Positions 16,454 through 25,507 of a DNA stretch of 64,000 nt are shown here, piece after piece. The first letter of the stretch is position 1. The number at the start of each line of letters is the position of its first letter. The notes beneath the pieces are model-generated. The model was not told the DNA's origin. It ran no database searches and saw only the letters and a list, made by a program, of their open reading frames with translations. The stretch is taken from the NCBI RefSeq assembly GCF_036067295.1, contig NZ_CP107954.1:5208001-5272000 (forward strand), in the 5' to 3' direction. The stretch comes from Kribbella sp. NBC_00382 (GTDB taxonomy: Bacteria; Actinomycetota; Actinomycetes; Propionibacteriales; Kribbellaceae). The position numbers were made by a program, and so were the translations under genes.

Positions 16454-16502
16454 TTGACACCGTTCCCTCAGCACGGTTTTCTCAGACTCAGGGAACGTTC
16501 CC
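16454..16502 (+). promoter_or_regulatory. GH16 promoter and LacI-type operator
   Basis: -35 TTGACA (16454-16459), 17-bp spacer, weak -10 TTTTCT (16477-16482), then the perfect palindrome GGGAACGTTCCC (16491-16502) at the expected transcription start. A half-site (GTTCCC, 16462-16467) lies inside the spacer. The overlap with the start point suits simple repression by the adjacent LacI-type protein. Confidence 0.65.
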
Positions 16503-16552
16503 CCGTCCCACTCTTGACTGCGCAGTTCATCGTCCCGCCCCAGGAGATGCCC

Positions 16553-18319
16553 ATGCCGTCCCTTTCCCCACCCCTGCCCAGATTCCGAGCGCCAAGAATC
16601 AGAGCGCGCTTCAAGATCGCCGGGCTCATCGCGATTGCAGTCAGCTTCGTGGTCGCGCTGATCGTCAGCCCACCCGCCGGCGCCGCCGACACCTTGCTGT
16701 CCCAGGGCAAGACCGCCACCGCCTCCTCCACCGAGAACGCCGTCTTCACCGCCGCCTCCGCAGTCGACGGAGACGCAGGCACCCGCTGGTCGAGCGCGCA
16801 CGCCGTTGACCCGCAATGGATCCAGGTCGACCTCGGCCAGACCGCCACCGTCAACCAGGTCGTCCTCAATTGGGAGACCGCGGCCGCGAAGGCCTTCCAG
16901 ATCCAGGTCTCGGCCGACGGTACGAACTGGAACTCCATCTACACGACCATCACGAGCACCGGCGGCAACCAGACACTGACCGTCTCCGGCTCCGGCCGGT
17001 ACGTCCGGATGCTCGGCACCCAACGCACGACCCAGTGGGGCTACTCGCTCTGGGAGTTCAAGGTATTCGGTACCATCTCAGGAACCGGCCCCGGCCCCGG
17101 CAGCAAGCTGCTGTCCTACGGCAAGACCGGCGCCGCCTCGTCGCAGCAGAGCGACGGCAACTGCTGGGAGTGCACCCCGGCTCGCGCGTTCGACCTCGAC
17201 CCGGCCAGCCGCTGGGCGACCACGACCGACACCGGCTGGGTCGACCCGGGCTGGATCTCCGTCGACCTCGGCGCCACGGCCCAGATCGACAAGGTGATCC
17301 TGCAGTGGGATCCCGCGTCGGCGAAGTCGTACCAGATCCAGGTTTCCAACGACAACGTCAACTGGAACCCGATCTACACCACCACGAACGGCCCGGGCTT
17401 CAAGGAGACGCTCAACATCACCGGCACCGGCCGGTACGTCCGGATGTACGGCACCCAGCGCAATACGCCGTACGGGTACTCGCTGTGGGAGTTCCAGGTC
17501 TACGGCACCGGTGGTGCACCGACCACTCCGCCGACCCCGCCGGCCGACCCGGCGAACCCGCCGCAGCTGGTCTGGTCCGACGAGTTCAACGGCGCCAACG
17601 GCACCAAGCCCGACGCCAACAAGTGGCGCCCTGACCCAGGCAACGGCCAGAACGGCGAACTGCAGGTCTACACCAACCAGAACAACACGCAGATGGACGG
17701 CGCCGGGCACCTGGTGCTCGAGGCTCGTCGAGAGGTCACGCCGGGTTCGGCTTGCCCGATCGACCCGGTCAGCGGTAGCGGCACCTGCCAGTACACGTCC
17801 GCCCGGATGAACACCGGCACCAAGTTCGACACGACGTACGGCAAGATCGAGGCGCGGATCCAGGTGCCCAAGGGCAATGGTCTGTGGCCGGCCTTCTGGA
17901 TGATGGGTTCGGACTTCCTGACCGGCCGTCCATGGCCCTACAACGGCGAGATCGACATCATGGAGATCCTCGGCCGGGAGACCACCAAGGCGTACTCGAC
18001 GCTGCACGCCCCGGCCTACAACGGCGCCGGCGGGTACGGCGGTTCGTACGGCCTGCCGGGTGGCGCCGACTTCTCGGCCGGCTTCCACACCTGGACGATG
18101 CTCTGGAACAGCACGAGCATCACCTACCAGGTCGACGGCACCACGGTGTTCGTCGTCGACAAGGCCCAGCTCGAGGCGACCAGGGGGCCGTGGATCTACG
18201 ACCACCCGTTCTACTTGATCCTCAACCTGGCCGTCGGCGGCGACTTCCCCGGCCCGCCCAACGCAGCGACGCCGTTCCCGGCCCGCATGCTCGTCGACTA
18301 CGTGCGCGTCTACCACTAG
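16553..18319 (+). CDS. Secreted GH16 endo-beta-glucanase with two F5/8 type C domains
   Basis: 588-aa extracellular glycoside hydrolase. N-terminal signal peptide ending near PPAGAAD, two discoidin-like carbohydrate-binding domains (about 45-175 and 190-320; each with VDLG, NWN, GRYVRM and GYSLWEF signatures), a Pro-rich linker (PPTPPADPANPPQ), and a C-terminal GH16 catalytic domain (about 350-588). The catalytic motif ExDxxE is seen as GEIDIMEILG. GH16 enzymes cleave beta-1,3(4)-glucans such as laminarin. AGGAG 6 nt before ATG 16553 sets the start. Probably co-transcribed with the DUF1996 gene 9 nt downstream and repressed by the divergent LacI protein. Confidence 0.93.
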   Translation: MPSLSPPLPRFRAPRIRARFKIAGLIAIAVSFVVALIVSPPAGAADTLLSQGKTATASSTENAVFTAASAVDGDAGTRWSSAHAVDPQWIQVDLGQTATVNQVVLNWETAAAKAFQIQVSADGTNWNSIYTTITSTGGNQTLTVSGSGRYVRMLGTQRTTQWGYSLWEFKVFGTISGTGPGPGSKLLSYGKTGAASSQQSDGNCWECTPARAFDLDPASRWATTTDTGWVDPGWISVDLGATAQIDKVILQWDPASAKSYQIQVSNDNVNWNPIYTTTNGPGFKETLNITGTGRYVRMYGTQRNTPYGYSLWEFQVYGTGGAPTTPPTPPADPANPPQLVWSDEFNGANGTKPDANKWRPDPGNGQNGELQVYTNQNNTQMDGAGHLVLEARREVTPGSACPIDPVSGSGTCQYTSARMNTGTKFDTTYGKIEARIQVPKGNGLWPAFWMMGSDFLTGRPWPYNGEIDIMEILGRETTKAYSTLHAPAYNGAGGYGGSYGLPGGADFSAGFHTWTMLWNSTSITYQVDGTTVFVVDKAQLEATRGPWIYDHPFYLILNLAVGGDFPGPPNAATPFPARMLVDYVRVYH

Positions 18320-18327
18320 GAGCTGCA

Positions 18328-19590
18328 GTGAAAGCCTCCAGTGTTCTCAGAATCAGTACTTTGTTCCTGACCCTCCTAGGCCTCCTCGCCGCCTATCTCG
18401 TGATCGTGAGCCGCCCGGCTCAGGCGGCCGAAACCCTGCTGTCACAGGGCAAACCGACGCTCGCCTCCTCGGTGGAGAGCGACGCCTTCCCCGCTGCCGC
18501 AGCGGTCGACGGTGACAACGGCACCCGCTGGGCGAGCAGCTTCGCCGACAACCAGTGGCTCCAGGTCGACCTGGGTTCGTCCCAGGCCGTCAACCGGGTC
18601 CTCCTCCGCTGGGAAGCCGCATACGCCAAGGGTTTCCAGCTCCAGACCTCCGACAACGGCACCAGCTGGACCACGATCCAGACCACCACGAACGGCACCG
18701 GCGGCGAGCAGAGTCTCGTTGTCAACGGCAACGGCCGGTACGTGCGGATCCTGGTCACCCAGCGCGCGACCCAGTGGGGCTCGTCGCTGTTCGAGTTCCA
18801 GGTGTACGGCGGTGCGCCGGGTGGCGGCCCGATCGTCCGGGTCGCCGAGTTCCTGGCCGACTGCGCGTACACGCACCGGCTGCCCGACGACCCGATCGTG
18901 TTCCCGAACATGCCGGGCGCCTCGCACATGCACAGCTTCTTCGGTGCGACCGTGACGAACGCGAACACCACCGTGCAGGACCTGGTCAACTCGCCGACCT
19001 CGTGCAACCCGGCCGAGGACAAGTCGTCGTACTGGGTGCCCACGCTGTACGTGAACAACCAGCCGGTCGAGCCGACCGGGACGACGTTCTACTACCTCGG
19101 TGAAGGCGTCCGGGACGACGTCATCGCACAGACCCAGCCGCTGCCGTTCGGGCTGCGGATCGTGGCCGGCAACGCGAAGGCGACCGGGCCGAACGACAAC
19201 ACCATCTCCCGCTGGTCCTGCCTGCATGCCGGTGACGCCGGCGCCGGGCACGACTTCATCAACTGTCCGGCCGGCACGATGCTGGAATCCTACCTGGACT
19301 TCCCGCAGTGCTGGAACGGGCGCGACCTCGACTCGCCCGATCACAAGAGCCACATGGCCTACCCGGTCAACGGCGAGTGCCCGGCCAGCCACCCGGTGCC
19401 GGTACCGAAGCTGCGCCAGGTACTGCGGTACCCGGTGAACGGTCCGACGGCCGGCTTCCGGCTCGCTTCGGGCGGCGGCTTCACCATGCACGGTGACTTC
19501 TTCAACGCTTGGCCGCCGGCCGAGATGGAGCGCCGCGTCAACGACTGCATCCGCCCGATCATCAAGTGCGGGGCCAACGGGCACCCGTAA
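18328..19590 (+). CDS. Secreted DUF1996 protein with F5/8 type C domain
   Basis: 420-aa secreted protein. Signal peptide (about 1-33), one discoidin-like domain (about 35-165; VDLGSSQAVNRV, GRYVRI, WGSSLFEFQVYG) similar to those of the preceding GH16 enzyme, then a DUF1996 domain with its hallmark GASHMHSFFG, the cysteine-containing SYWVPTLY region, CWNGRDLDSPDHKSHMAYP and GFTMHGDFFNAW. DUF1996 is common in fungi and in actinomycete secretomes; function unknown, carbohydrate association suspected. GTG 18328 follows TAGGAG. Same transcript as the GH16 gene. Confidence 0.9.
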   Translation: MKASSVLRISTLFLTLLGLLAAYLVIVSRPAQAAETLLSQGKPTLASSVESDAFPAAAAVDGDNGTRWASSFADNQWLQVDLGSSQAVNRVLLRWEAAYAKGFQLQTSDNGTSWTTIQTTTNGTGGEQSLVVNGNGRYVRILVTQRATQWGSSLFEFQVYGGAPGGGPIVRVAEFLADCAYTHRLPDDPIVFPNMPGASHMHSFFGATVTNANTTVQDLVNSPTSCNPAEDKSSYWVPTLYVNNQPVEPTGTTFYYLGEGVRDDVIAQTQPLPFGLRIVAGNAKATGPNDNTISRWSCLHAGDAGAGHDFINCPAGTMLESYLDFPQCWNGRDLDSPDHKSHMAYPVNGECPASHPVPVPKLRQVLRYPVNGPTAGFRLASGGGFTMHGDFFNAWPPAEMERRVNDCIRPIIKCGANGHP

Positions 19591-19611
19591 ACCCGGTAAC
19601 AACCACTGACA

Positions 19612-19646
19612 GCCGGGCGGGTCCCCCGTCCCAGGACCCGCCCGGC
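19612..19646 (+). terminator. Rho-independent-like hairpin after the glucanase operon
   Basis: A 13-bp perfect GC stem (19612-19624 with 19634-19646) around a 9-nt loop, 22 nt after the DUF1996 stop. No U tract follows, as is usual for actinobacterial terminators. Confidence 0.75.
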
Positions 19647-19724
19647 CGCTGTTCGTAGTACCCGGATCTCTGCTTTGCTGGTGGGGAGCTCTCCACCGCC
19701 CCCGTATTTCGAGGAGTTCACCTC

Positions 19725-20288
19725 ATGAAGGCCTTTGCCTGCGCAGTTCTGCTCGTCGCCTTGACCGGCTGTGGCGCCTCCGCTGCCAGTACGCCGGCCG
19801 CGCCGCCGCCGCAGCCGCCGACGGTCAGCAAGTTCGCGGTCAACCCGTCGTTCAACGCGACCGACCTGGCCTGGATCGAGCTGATGATCCCGATGGACGA
19901 CCAGCTCCTGCGGGTACTCGGGATGGCGCAGAAGCAGGCCACCGACCCGGCGGTACGGACGTTCGCGACCCAGGTGAGCGCCGGGCACAAGACCGAGGTC
20001 GCCCAGTTCGTCGCCATCCGCACCCGGGCCAACTGGCCGGCGAAGAACCCGCACGAAGGCCATGACATGCCAGGCATGATGACCGAGCCGGAGATCGTCA
20101 CCCTGGGCAAGACCAAGGGCGCCGCCTTCGACCAGCTCTTCGAGAAGAACCTCAAGGAGCACCTGGACCAGTCGATCGTGCTGGCCCGCAGCATCACCCT
20201 CGATGGCAAGGACGCCGAGACGAAGAAACTGGCCGCCTCGATCATGACCAGCCGGGCCGCCCAGCTGAAGCAGCTTGCGGCACTCTGA
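19725..20288 (+). CDS. DUF305 family lipoprotein
   Basis: 187-aa exported lipoprotein with lipobox LTGC at about residue 15 and a Pro-rich spacer. The rest is a DUF305 four-helix, ferritin-like domain: MIPMDDQLLRVLGMAQ, FATQVSAGHKTEVAQF, a Met/His loop (HEGHDMPGMM) and KNLKEHLDQSIVLARS. In this family His and Met residues suggest copper or other metal handling, but function is unproven. GAGGAGTT precedes ATG 19725. Stands alone between the glucanase terminator and manD. Confidence 0.87.
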   Translation: MKAFACAVLLVALTGCGASAASTPAAPPPQPPTVSKFAVNPSFNATDLAWIELMIPMDDQLLRVLGMAQKQATDPAVRTFATQVSAGHKTEVAQFVAIRTRANWPAKNPHEGHDMPGMMTEPEIVTLGKTKGAAFDQLFEKNLKEHLDQSIVLARSITLDGKDAETKKLAASIMTSRAAQLKQLAAL

Positions 20289-20301
20289 CTAAAGTACTGA
20301 G

Positions 20302-21507
20302 GTGAAGATCGTCGACGCCTCAGTCATCGTCACCAGCCCGGGCCGGAACTTCGTCACGTTGCGGATCACCACCGACGACGGCGTGACCGGTCTGGGGGAC
20401 GCCACCCTCAACGGCCGCGAGCTCGCGGTGGTCGGCTACCTGCGGGATCACGTCGCTCCGCTGCTCATTGGGCTTGATCCGCACAAGATCGAGGACACCT
20501 GGCAGTCGCTGTACCGCGGCGCGTACTGGCGGCGTGGGCCGGTCACGATGGCTGCGATCGCCGCGGTCGACGTGGCGTTGTGGGACATCAAGGCGAAGGT
20601 CGCGAACCTGCCGCTGTACCAGCTGCTCGGTGGTGCGAGTCGGGAGCGCGTACGGACGTACGGGCACGCCAGCGGGCGCGATGTACCGGAGCTGTTCGAC
20701 TCGGTGCGGGCGCGGCTCGAGCAGGGGTACAAGTCGATCCGGATCCAGACCGGAATCCCTGGCCTGCAACGGGTCTACGGCGTCGGCGGCGAGCCGGACG
20801 TCACCCCGGACGGACGAGTGCGGCCGCTCGTGGAGGACTGGGACACTGCTGCTTATCTGCGGCACATGCCGACGGTGTTCGAGGCTGTGCGCAACGAGTT
20901 CGGTGCGGAACTGCCGTTGCTGCACGATGCTCACCACCGGCTGACGCCGCAGCAGGCCGCTCGATTCGGCAAGGACCTGGAGCCGTACGACTTGTTCTGG
21001 CTCGAGGACTGCACGCCCGCTGAGAATCAGGAAGGGCTGCGGTTGGTTCGCAGTCACACCACGACGCCGCTGGCCATCGGCGAGGTCTTCAACACGGTCT
21101 TCGACTTCCGGACGCTCGTGAACGAGCAGCTCATCGACTACGTTCGCGCCGCGGTCACTCACTTCGGTGGGGTCTCGCCGATCAAGAAGCTCTTCGACTT
21201 CGCGGCCCAGCAGCAGATCAAGAGCGCGATCCACGGGCCGGAGGACATCTCTCCGGTCGGGATGGCTGCCGCGATCCACCTCGACCTGGCGATCCACAAC
21301 TTCGGCATCCAGGAATACGCCGGTTACACCGCGGCCACCGAAGAGGTGTTCCGGCACGCGTACACGTTCACCGACGGCCATCTCCACCCTGGCGAAGCCC
21401 CGGGGCTGGGCGTGGAGCTCGACGATGACCTGGCCGCCGCCCACCCCTACGCCCCGGCGTACCTCCCCGTGAACCGTCTGGCCGACGGCACGGTCCACGA
21501 CTGGTGA
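20302..21507 (+). CDS. manD: D-mannonate dehydratase, enolase superfamily
   Basis: 401-aa ManD-type member of the mandelate racemase/enolase superfamily, converting D-mannonate to 2-keto-3-deoxygluconate. Recognisable segments include RRGPVTMAAIAAVDVALWDIKAK (about 75-97), HDAHHRLTPQQAARFGK (about 210; metal ligand Asp, catalytic His), WLEDCTPAENQEGLRL (Glu ligand, about 235), IGEVFN (Glu, about 260), SAIHGPEDISPVGMAAAIHLDLAIHNFGIQEY (catalytic His, about 310). Starts at GTG 20302, 6 nt after a TAAAGT -10, so probably leaderless. Other hexuronate genes are not adjacent. Some ManD homologues also act on gluconate, so specificity is provisional. Confidence 0.92.
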   Translation: MKIVDASVIVTSPGRNFVTLRITTDDGVTGLGDATLNGRELAVVGYLRDHVAPLLIGLDPHKIEDTWQSLYRGAYWRRGPVTMAAIAAVDVALWDIKAKVANLPLYQLLGGASRERVRTYGHASGRDVPELFDSVRARLEQGYKSIRIQTGIPGLQRVYGVGGEPDVTPDGRVRPLVEDWDTAAYLRHMPTVFEAVRNEFGAELPLLHDAHHRLTPQQAARFGKDLEPYDLFWLEDCTPAENQEGLRLVRSHTTTPLAIGEVFNTVFDFRTLVNEQLIDYVRAAVTHFGGVSPIKKLFDFAAQQQIKSAIHGPEDISPVGMAAAIHLDLAIHNFGIQEYAGYTAATEEVFRHAYTFTDGHLHPGEAPGLGVELDDDLAAAHPYAPAYLPVNRLADGTVHDW

Positions 21508-21539
21508 CGATCAGGCCCTGACGAGATCGGCAGCAGACC

Positions 21540-21851
21540 TCAGCTGTTCGCGATCCGCGAGGCGGCGAACAGGAGGATGACGAGGACCGAGAAGATCCGC
21601 ATGCCGCGGGCTCCGGTGCTGACGACCGGCCAGGACAGGAAGCCGAGCCAGCCGAGGAGCAGGGCCAGCAGGATCAGGGCGGGGATGCCGACGGTGACCG
21701 GGGCGAAGACGCCGACCAGGGCGAGTACCAGGGTGATACCCGGCGGGGTCAGCTTCGGCATGGCGTGCAACCGGGCCACGATCGGGTAGCTGGCCTTGGT
21801 GATCCGTGCCCGGAGCGGGCTGACCGGCTGACTGCTGGGTGTGCTGCTCAT
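21540..21851 (-). CDS. Small integral membrane protein
   Basis: 103-aa predicted membrane protein of unknown function. A polar N-terminus (MSSTPSSQPVSPLRARITKAS) is followed by three hydrophobic segments (about 40-60, 60-75 and 85-100: TLVLALVGVFAPVTVGIPALILLALLLGW, then IFSVLVILLFAAS). The ATG at 21851 is the best in-frame start although the ribosome site is weak; the open frame continues upstream but would overlap the next gene. Divergent from the monooxygenase-fold gene. Confidence 0.7.
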   Translation of the reverse strand: MSSTPSSQPVSPLRARITKASYPIVARLHAMPKLTPPGITLVLALVGVFAPVTVGIPALILLALLLGWLGFLSWPVVSTGARGMRIFSVLVILLFAASRIANS

Positions 21852-21951
21852 TCGGCCATTGTTCCAGGCCGCCGGAGAAGCTTTGCCGGAGCGGGCCGTT
21901 CGAGCAGGGCCAGCGACTGGTGACCGGGCGTGACGCCGTACGCTGTCGCGG

Positions 21952-22248
21952 GTGTTCGTGGTGATCAGGTTCCGGGTCGAAGAGACCGCGCAGCCGGAGT
22001 TCATAGACCGGCTGGAGACCGCCGTCGAGGTGCTGTCGCGGCAGAAGGGTTTCGTCGCGGCCAGGACCGGGCGGAACGCCGATGAGCCCGACCTGCTCGC
22101 GCTGAGCATGGAGTGGGTGAACATCGGCAGCTACCGCCGCGCGCTCTCGCCGTACGAGGTGAAGCTGGCCGCCGTACCGCTGCTGTCGCAGGCAATCGAC
22201 GAGCCGACGGCGTACGACGATCTCGCAGAGTTCGCGCCGCACCGCTGA
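21952..22248 (+). CDS. Antibiotic biosynthesis monooxygenase (ABM)-fold protein
   Basis: 98-aa ferredoxin-like ABM-domain protein (VVIRFRVEETAQPEFIDRLETAVEVLSRQKGF). ABM proteins are dimeric and include quinol and heme monooxygenases; no residue here fixes a substrate. The GTG start at 21952 lies 7 nt after TACGCT, the leaderless arrangement. It precedes the glycyl-tRNA synthetase gene by 46 nt and may share its transcript. Confidence 0.8.
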   Translation: MFVVIRFRVEETAQPEFIDRLETAVEVLSRQKGFVAARTGRNADEPDLLALSMEWVNIGSYRRALSPYEVKLAAVPLLSQAIDEPTAYDDLAEFAPHR

Positions 22249-22294
22249 CCCGATAGCCTTGACCTTTGCCGTACCACCAATCTGGAGTCGAAAA

Positions 22295-23680
22295 GTGCCC
22301 GTGGATACCGTCGATGCCGTCGTCAGCCTCAGTAAGCGGAGAGGCTTTGTGTACCCGTGCGGCGAGATCTACGGTGGGACCAAGTCGGCCTGGGACTACG
22401 GCCCGCTCGGCGTCGAGCTGAAGAACAACGTGCGGACCCAGTGGTGGCGCTCGATGGTGACGAGCCGCGACGACATCGTCGGGCTGGACTCGTCGGTCAT
22501 CCTGCCGACCCGGGTCTGGGAGGCGTCCGGCCACCTGCAGGAGTTCGTCGACCCGCTGACCGAGTGCCAGTCCTGCCACAAACGCTTCCGCGACGACCAC
22601 CTGCGCGAGGAGTTCGCCGCCCGGAAGGGTCGCGACGCCGACGAGGTGAAGCTCGCCGAGATCCCGTGCCCGAACTGCGGCAACAAGGGCACCTTCACCG
22701 AGCCGCGGATGTTCAACGGCCTGCTGAAGACGTACCTCGGCCCGGTCGAGTCCGAGGAAGGCCTGCACTACCTGCGGCCGGAGACGGCGCAGGGCATCTT
22801 CATCAACTTCGCCAACGTGATGGGCACGGCCCGGAAGAAGCCGCCGTTCGGCATCGCGCAGGTCGGCAAGAGCTTCCGCAACGAGATCACCCCGGGCAAC
22901 TTCATCTTCCGGACCCGTGAGTTCGAGCAGATGGAGATGGAGTTCTTCGTCGCGCCCGGCTCGGACGAGGAGTGGCACGAGTACTGGCTGAAGGCGCGCT
23001 GGGACTGGTACACCGGCCTCGGGCTGAACCCGGACAACATGCGGCTGTACGAGCACCCGAAGGAGAAGCTGAGCCACTACTCGAAGCGCACCGTCGACAT
23101 CGAGTACAAGTTCCACTTCGGCGGCAAGGAGTTCGACGAGCTCGAGGGCATCGCGAACCGGACCGACTTCGACCTGTCCACGCACTCCAAGCACTCCGGC
23201 GTCGACCTGTCCTACTTCGACCAGGAGAAGGGCGAGCGCTGGACGCCGTACGTGATCGAGCCGGCCGCCGGGCTGACCCGCAACGTGCTCGCGTTCCTGC
23301 TCGACGCGTACACCGAGGACGAGGCGCCGAACGCCAAGGGCGGCGTGGACAAGCGGACGGTACTGCGCTTCGACCCGCGGCTCGCCCCGGTCAAGGCGGC
23401 CGTGCTGCCGCTGTCCCGCAACGCCGACCTGTCCCCGAAGGCGAAGGACCTGGCCGGCGAGCTGCGCAAGAACTGGAACGTCGACTTCGACGACGCCGGC
23501 GCGATCGGCCGCCGCTACCGCCGCCAGGACGAGATCGGTACGCCGTACTGCATCACCGTCGACTTCGACACCCTCGAGGACCAGGCGGTGACGATCCGTG
23601 AGCGCGACTCGATGAAGCAGGAGCGGGTCGCCCTGACCGAGGTGACCGGGTACCTCGCGCAGCGTCTGGTGGGTTGCTGA
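22295..23680 (+). CDS. glyS: Glycyl-tRNA synthetase (single-chain type)
   Basis: 461-aa class II aminoacyl-tRNA synthetase of the alpha2 type that charges tRNA-Gly. Motif segments are present: GGTKSAWDYGPLGVELKNN near residue 30, a zinc-like CxxC pair (CQSCHKRF and CPNCGNKG, about 90-135), RPETAQGIF (about 165), FRNEITPGNFIFRTREFEQMEMEFF (motif 2, about 195-220), and ERWTPYVIEPAAGLTRNVLAFL (motif 3, about 320). The anticodon-binding domain closes the protein. GTG 22295 follows GGAG at 8 nt. An essential translation enzyme, with a DUF4333 lipoprotein gene immediately downstream. Confidence 0.96.
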   Translation: MPVDTVDAVVSLSKRRGFVYPCGEIYGGTKSAWDYGPLGVELKNNVRTQWWRSMVTSRDDIVGLDSSVILPTRVWEASGHLQEFVDPLTECQSCHKRFRDDHLREEFAARKGRDADEVKLAEIPCPNCGNKGTFTEPRMFNGLLKTYLGPVESEEGLHYLRPETAQGIFINFANVMGTARKKPPFGIAQVGKSFRNEITPGNFIFRTREFEQMEMEFFVAPGSDEEWHEYWLKARWDWYTGLGLNPDNMRLYEHPKEKLSHYSKRTVDIEYKFHFGGKEFDELEGIANRTDFDLSTHSKHSGVDLSYFDQEKGERWTPYVIEPAAGLTRNVLAFLLDAYTEDEAPNAKGGVDKRTVLRFDPRLAPVKAAVLPLSRNADLSPKAKDLAGELRKNWNVDFDDAGAIGRRYRRQDEIGTPYCITVDFDTLEDQAVTIRERDSMKQERVALTEVTGYLAQRLVGC

Positions 23681-23682
23681 CG

Positions 23683-24384
23683 ATGCCTGCTTTGTCGTTG
23701 CGGGGGATCCTCACGCCGGGGCGCGCCAAGTTCGGCGTGGCCGTCTTCGGTCTGAGCGCGCTGCTGGTCTTCCTGGTGGCGGGCTGCTCGGACAGCTCAC
23801 CGGACGCCGGGAGTACTCCCTCGACGACTGGTTCTTCGTCGACGCCGCCGCCTTCCAGTATTCCGACTGCTTCGAAGCCGACGCTGACCCCGTTGCCGAC
23901 GCCGTCGAAGCCGTGGCCGACGCCATCGGTGAAGGGCGAGCCCGCGTCGGATGCTCCGCTGGCTCAGCGGATCCGCTTCGCGATCTCGAAGCAGGCGCAG
24001 ATCACCGCCGGTAAGGCTGCGACGACGACGGTGAACTGCCCCGGGATCGACAAGGCGGAGACGGCCGGCAAGCACACGCTGACCTGCACGGTGACGTACG
24101 CGGGCAAGGCGTACACGGGTCAGCTGACGGTCGACGCGAAGCAGTACTCGGCGTCGTACAAGTTCACCTCCGATTCGGTGGCGATCGTTCGTGCGAAGGT
24201 TGTCGACGCTGTTCTGCGGACCGTGCCTGGTGCCGCCAAGGTCACCTGCACGATGGACGACGTTGCGGTCGTCAAGCAGACCTCGGACGGCATCGCATGT
24301 GACGTGACGACGACGGCGAACGCGGTCCAGCCGTACAAGGCGCAGGTCTCCGGCAACGGCCAGGTCCTGGTGGCGAAGGCCTGA
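23683..24384 (+). CDS. DUF4333-like lipoprotein
   Basis: 233-aa predicted lipoprotein. Lipobox LVAGC around residue 35, a long Ser/Pro/Thr-rich spacer (GSTPSTTGSSSTPPPSS and following), then two DUF4333-like modules with paired cysteines (VNCPGIDKA...LTCTVTYAG; KVTCTMDD...IACDVTT). Function unknown; cell-envelope role likely. ATG 23683 lies 2 nt after the glyS stop, suggesting coupling, and the gene ends 1 nt before dusB, so three genes probably form one transcript. Confidence 0.82.
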   Translation: MPALSLRGILTPGRAKFGVAVFGLSALLVFLVAGCSDSSPDAGSTPSTTGSSSTPPPSSIPTASKPTLTPLPTPSKPWPTPSVKGEPASDAPLAQRIRFAISKQAQITAGKAATTTVNCPGIDKAETAGKHTLTCTVTYAGKAYTGQLTVDAKQYSASYKFTSDSVAIVRAKVVDAVLRTVPGAAKVTCTMDDVAVVKQTSDGIACDVTTTANAVQPYKAQVSGNGQVLVAKA

Positions 24385-24385
24385 C

Positions 24386-25507
24386 ATGTTGAAGCTCGGT
24401 GACCTGACGATCGATACGCCGGTGGTGCTCGCGCCGATGGCGGGGATCACCAATGCGGCGTACCGGCGGTTGTGTGCCGAGCAGGGTGCCGGGCTGTACG
24501 TGTGCGAGATGATCACGTCGCGCGGGATCGTCGAGGGGGACCAGAAGAGTCTGGACATGCTCACCTTCGATGAGCGCGAGACTGTTCGGTCGGTGCAGTT
24601 GTACGGCGTCGATCCGGTGTACGTCGGGCGCGCGGTGGAGCTGCTCTGCTCGGAGTACGGGGTGGCGCACGTCGACCTCAACTTCGGGTGCCCGGTGCCG
24701 AAGGTGACGCGCAAGGGCGGTGGCGGAGCCCTTCCGTGGAAGCGGAATCTGCTCGGCGCGATCCTCGAGGCGGCGGTGCGCGCTGCGACGCCGTACGGGA
24801 TCCCGGTCACGATGAAGACCCGGATCGGCATCGACAGCTCGCACCAGACCTACCTCGATGCGGGCAAGATCGCCGAGGAGTCGGGCGCGGCCGCGATCGG
24901 ATTGCACGGCCGTACCGTGGCGCAGGCGTACTCCGGCCAGGCAGACTGGACCAAGATCGCTGAACTCGTCGAACACGTCAGCATCCCGGTACTAGGCAAC
25001 GGCGACATCTGGGAGGCGTCCGACGCCCTCCGGATGGTCGCCGAGACCGGTTGCGCCGGCGTCATCGTCGGCCGCGGCTGCCTGGGCCGCCCCTGGCTCT
25101 TCCGCGACCTGGCTGTCGCCTTCGATGGCGGCGAGGCGTTGAACCTGCCGACCCTGGGCGAAGTCGCCACCGTCATGCGCCGCCACGGCGAACTCCTCGC
25201 CGGCCTGATGGGCGAACAACGCGGCCTCCGCGACTTCCGCAAACACGTCCCCTGGTACCTCAAAGGCTTCCCCGCCGGCGGCGAACTCCGCGCCGCCCTA
25301 GGCATGGTCGACTCGCTGGCCCGCCTGGACGAGCTGCTCTCCCAACTCGACCCCTCTGCACCATTCCCGGTCCAGGAACTCGGCTCCCCCCGAGGCCGCC
25401 AAGGCAGCCCCCGCGACCACGTCGTCCTCCCACACGGCTGGCTAGACGACACAGACGGCCTCAACACCGACATGGCCGAAGCCGAAATCGGAGTATCCGG
25501 CGGCTGA
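24386..25507 (+). CDS. dusB: tRNA-dihydrouridine synthase B
   Basis: 373-aa FMN-dependent TIM-barrel enzyme reducing uridine to dihydrouridine in tRNA. Signature residues are visible: APMAGITNAAYRRLC (about 15), VDLNFGCPVPKVTRKGGG with the catalytic Cys (about 95), MKTRIG (about 135), IGLHGRTVAQAYSG (about 165), GNGDIW (about 195) and GVIVGRGCLGRPWLF (about 220). The C-terminal helical domain (HVPWYLKGFPAG) is typical. Starts at ATG 24386 one base after the previous stop. Confidence 0.95.
   Translation: MLKLGDLTIDTPVVLAPMAGITNAAYRRLCAEQGAGLYVCEMITSRGIVEGDQKSLDMLTFDERETVRSVQLYGVDPVYVGRAVELLCSEYGVAHVDLNFGCPVPKVTRKGGGGALPWKRNLLGAILEAAVRAATPYGIPVTMKTRIGIDSSHQTYLDAGKIAEESGAAAIGLHGRTVAQAYSGQADWTKIAELVEHVSIPVLGNGDIWEASDALRMVAETGCAGVIVGRGCLGRPWLFRDLAVAFDGGEALNLPTLGEVATVMRRHGELLAGLMGEQRGLRDFRKHVPWYLKGFPAGGELRAALGMVDSLARLDELLSQLDPSAPFPVQELGSPRGRQGSPRDHVVLPHGWLDDTDGLNTDMAEAEIGVSGG

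Noticed and set aside
20302..21507. Other mandelate-racemase subgroups (galactonate or gluconate dehydratase) for this gene
   Set aside because: The segment order and spacing fit ManD best, although substrate specificity within ManD-like proteins varies.
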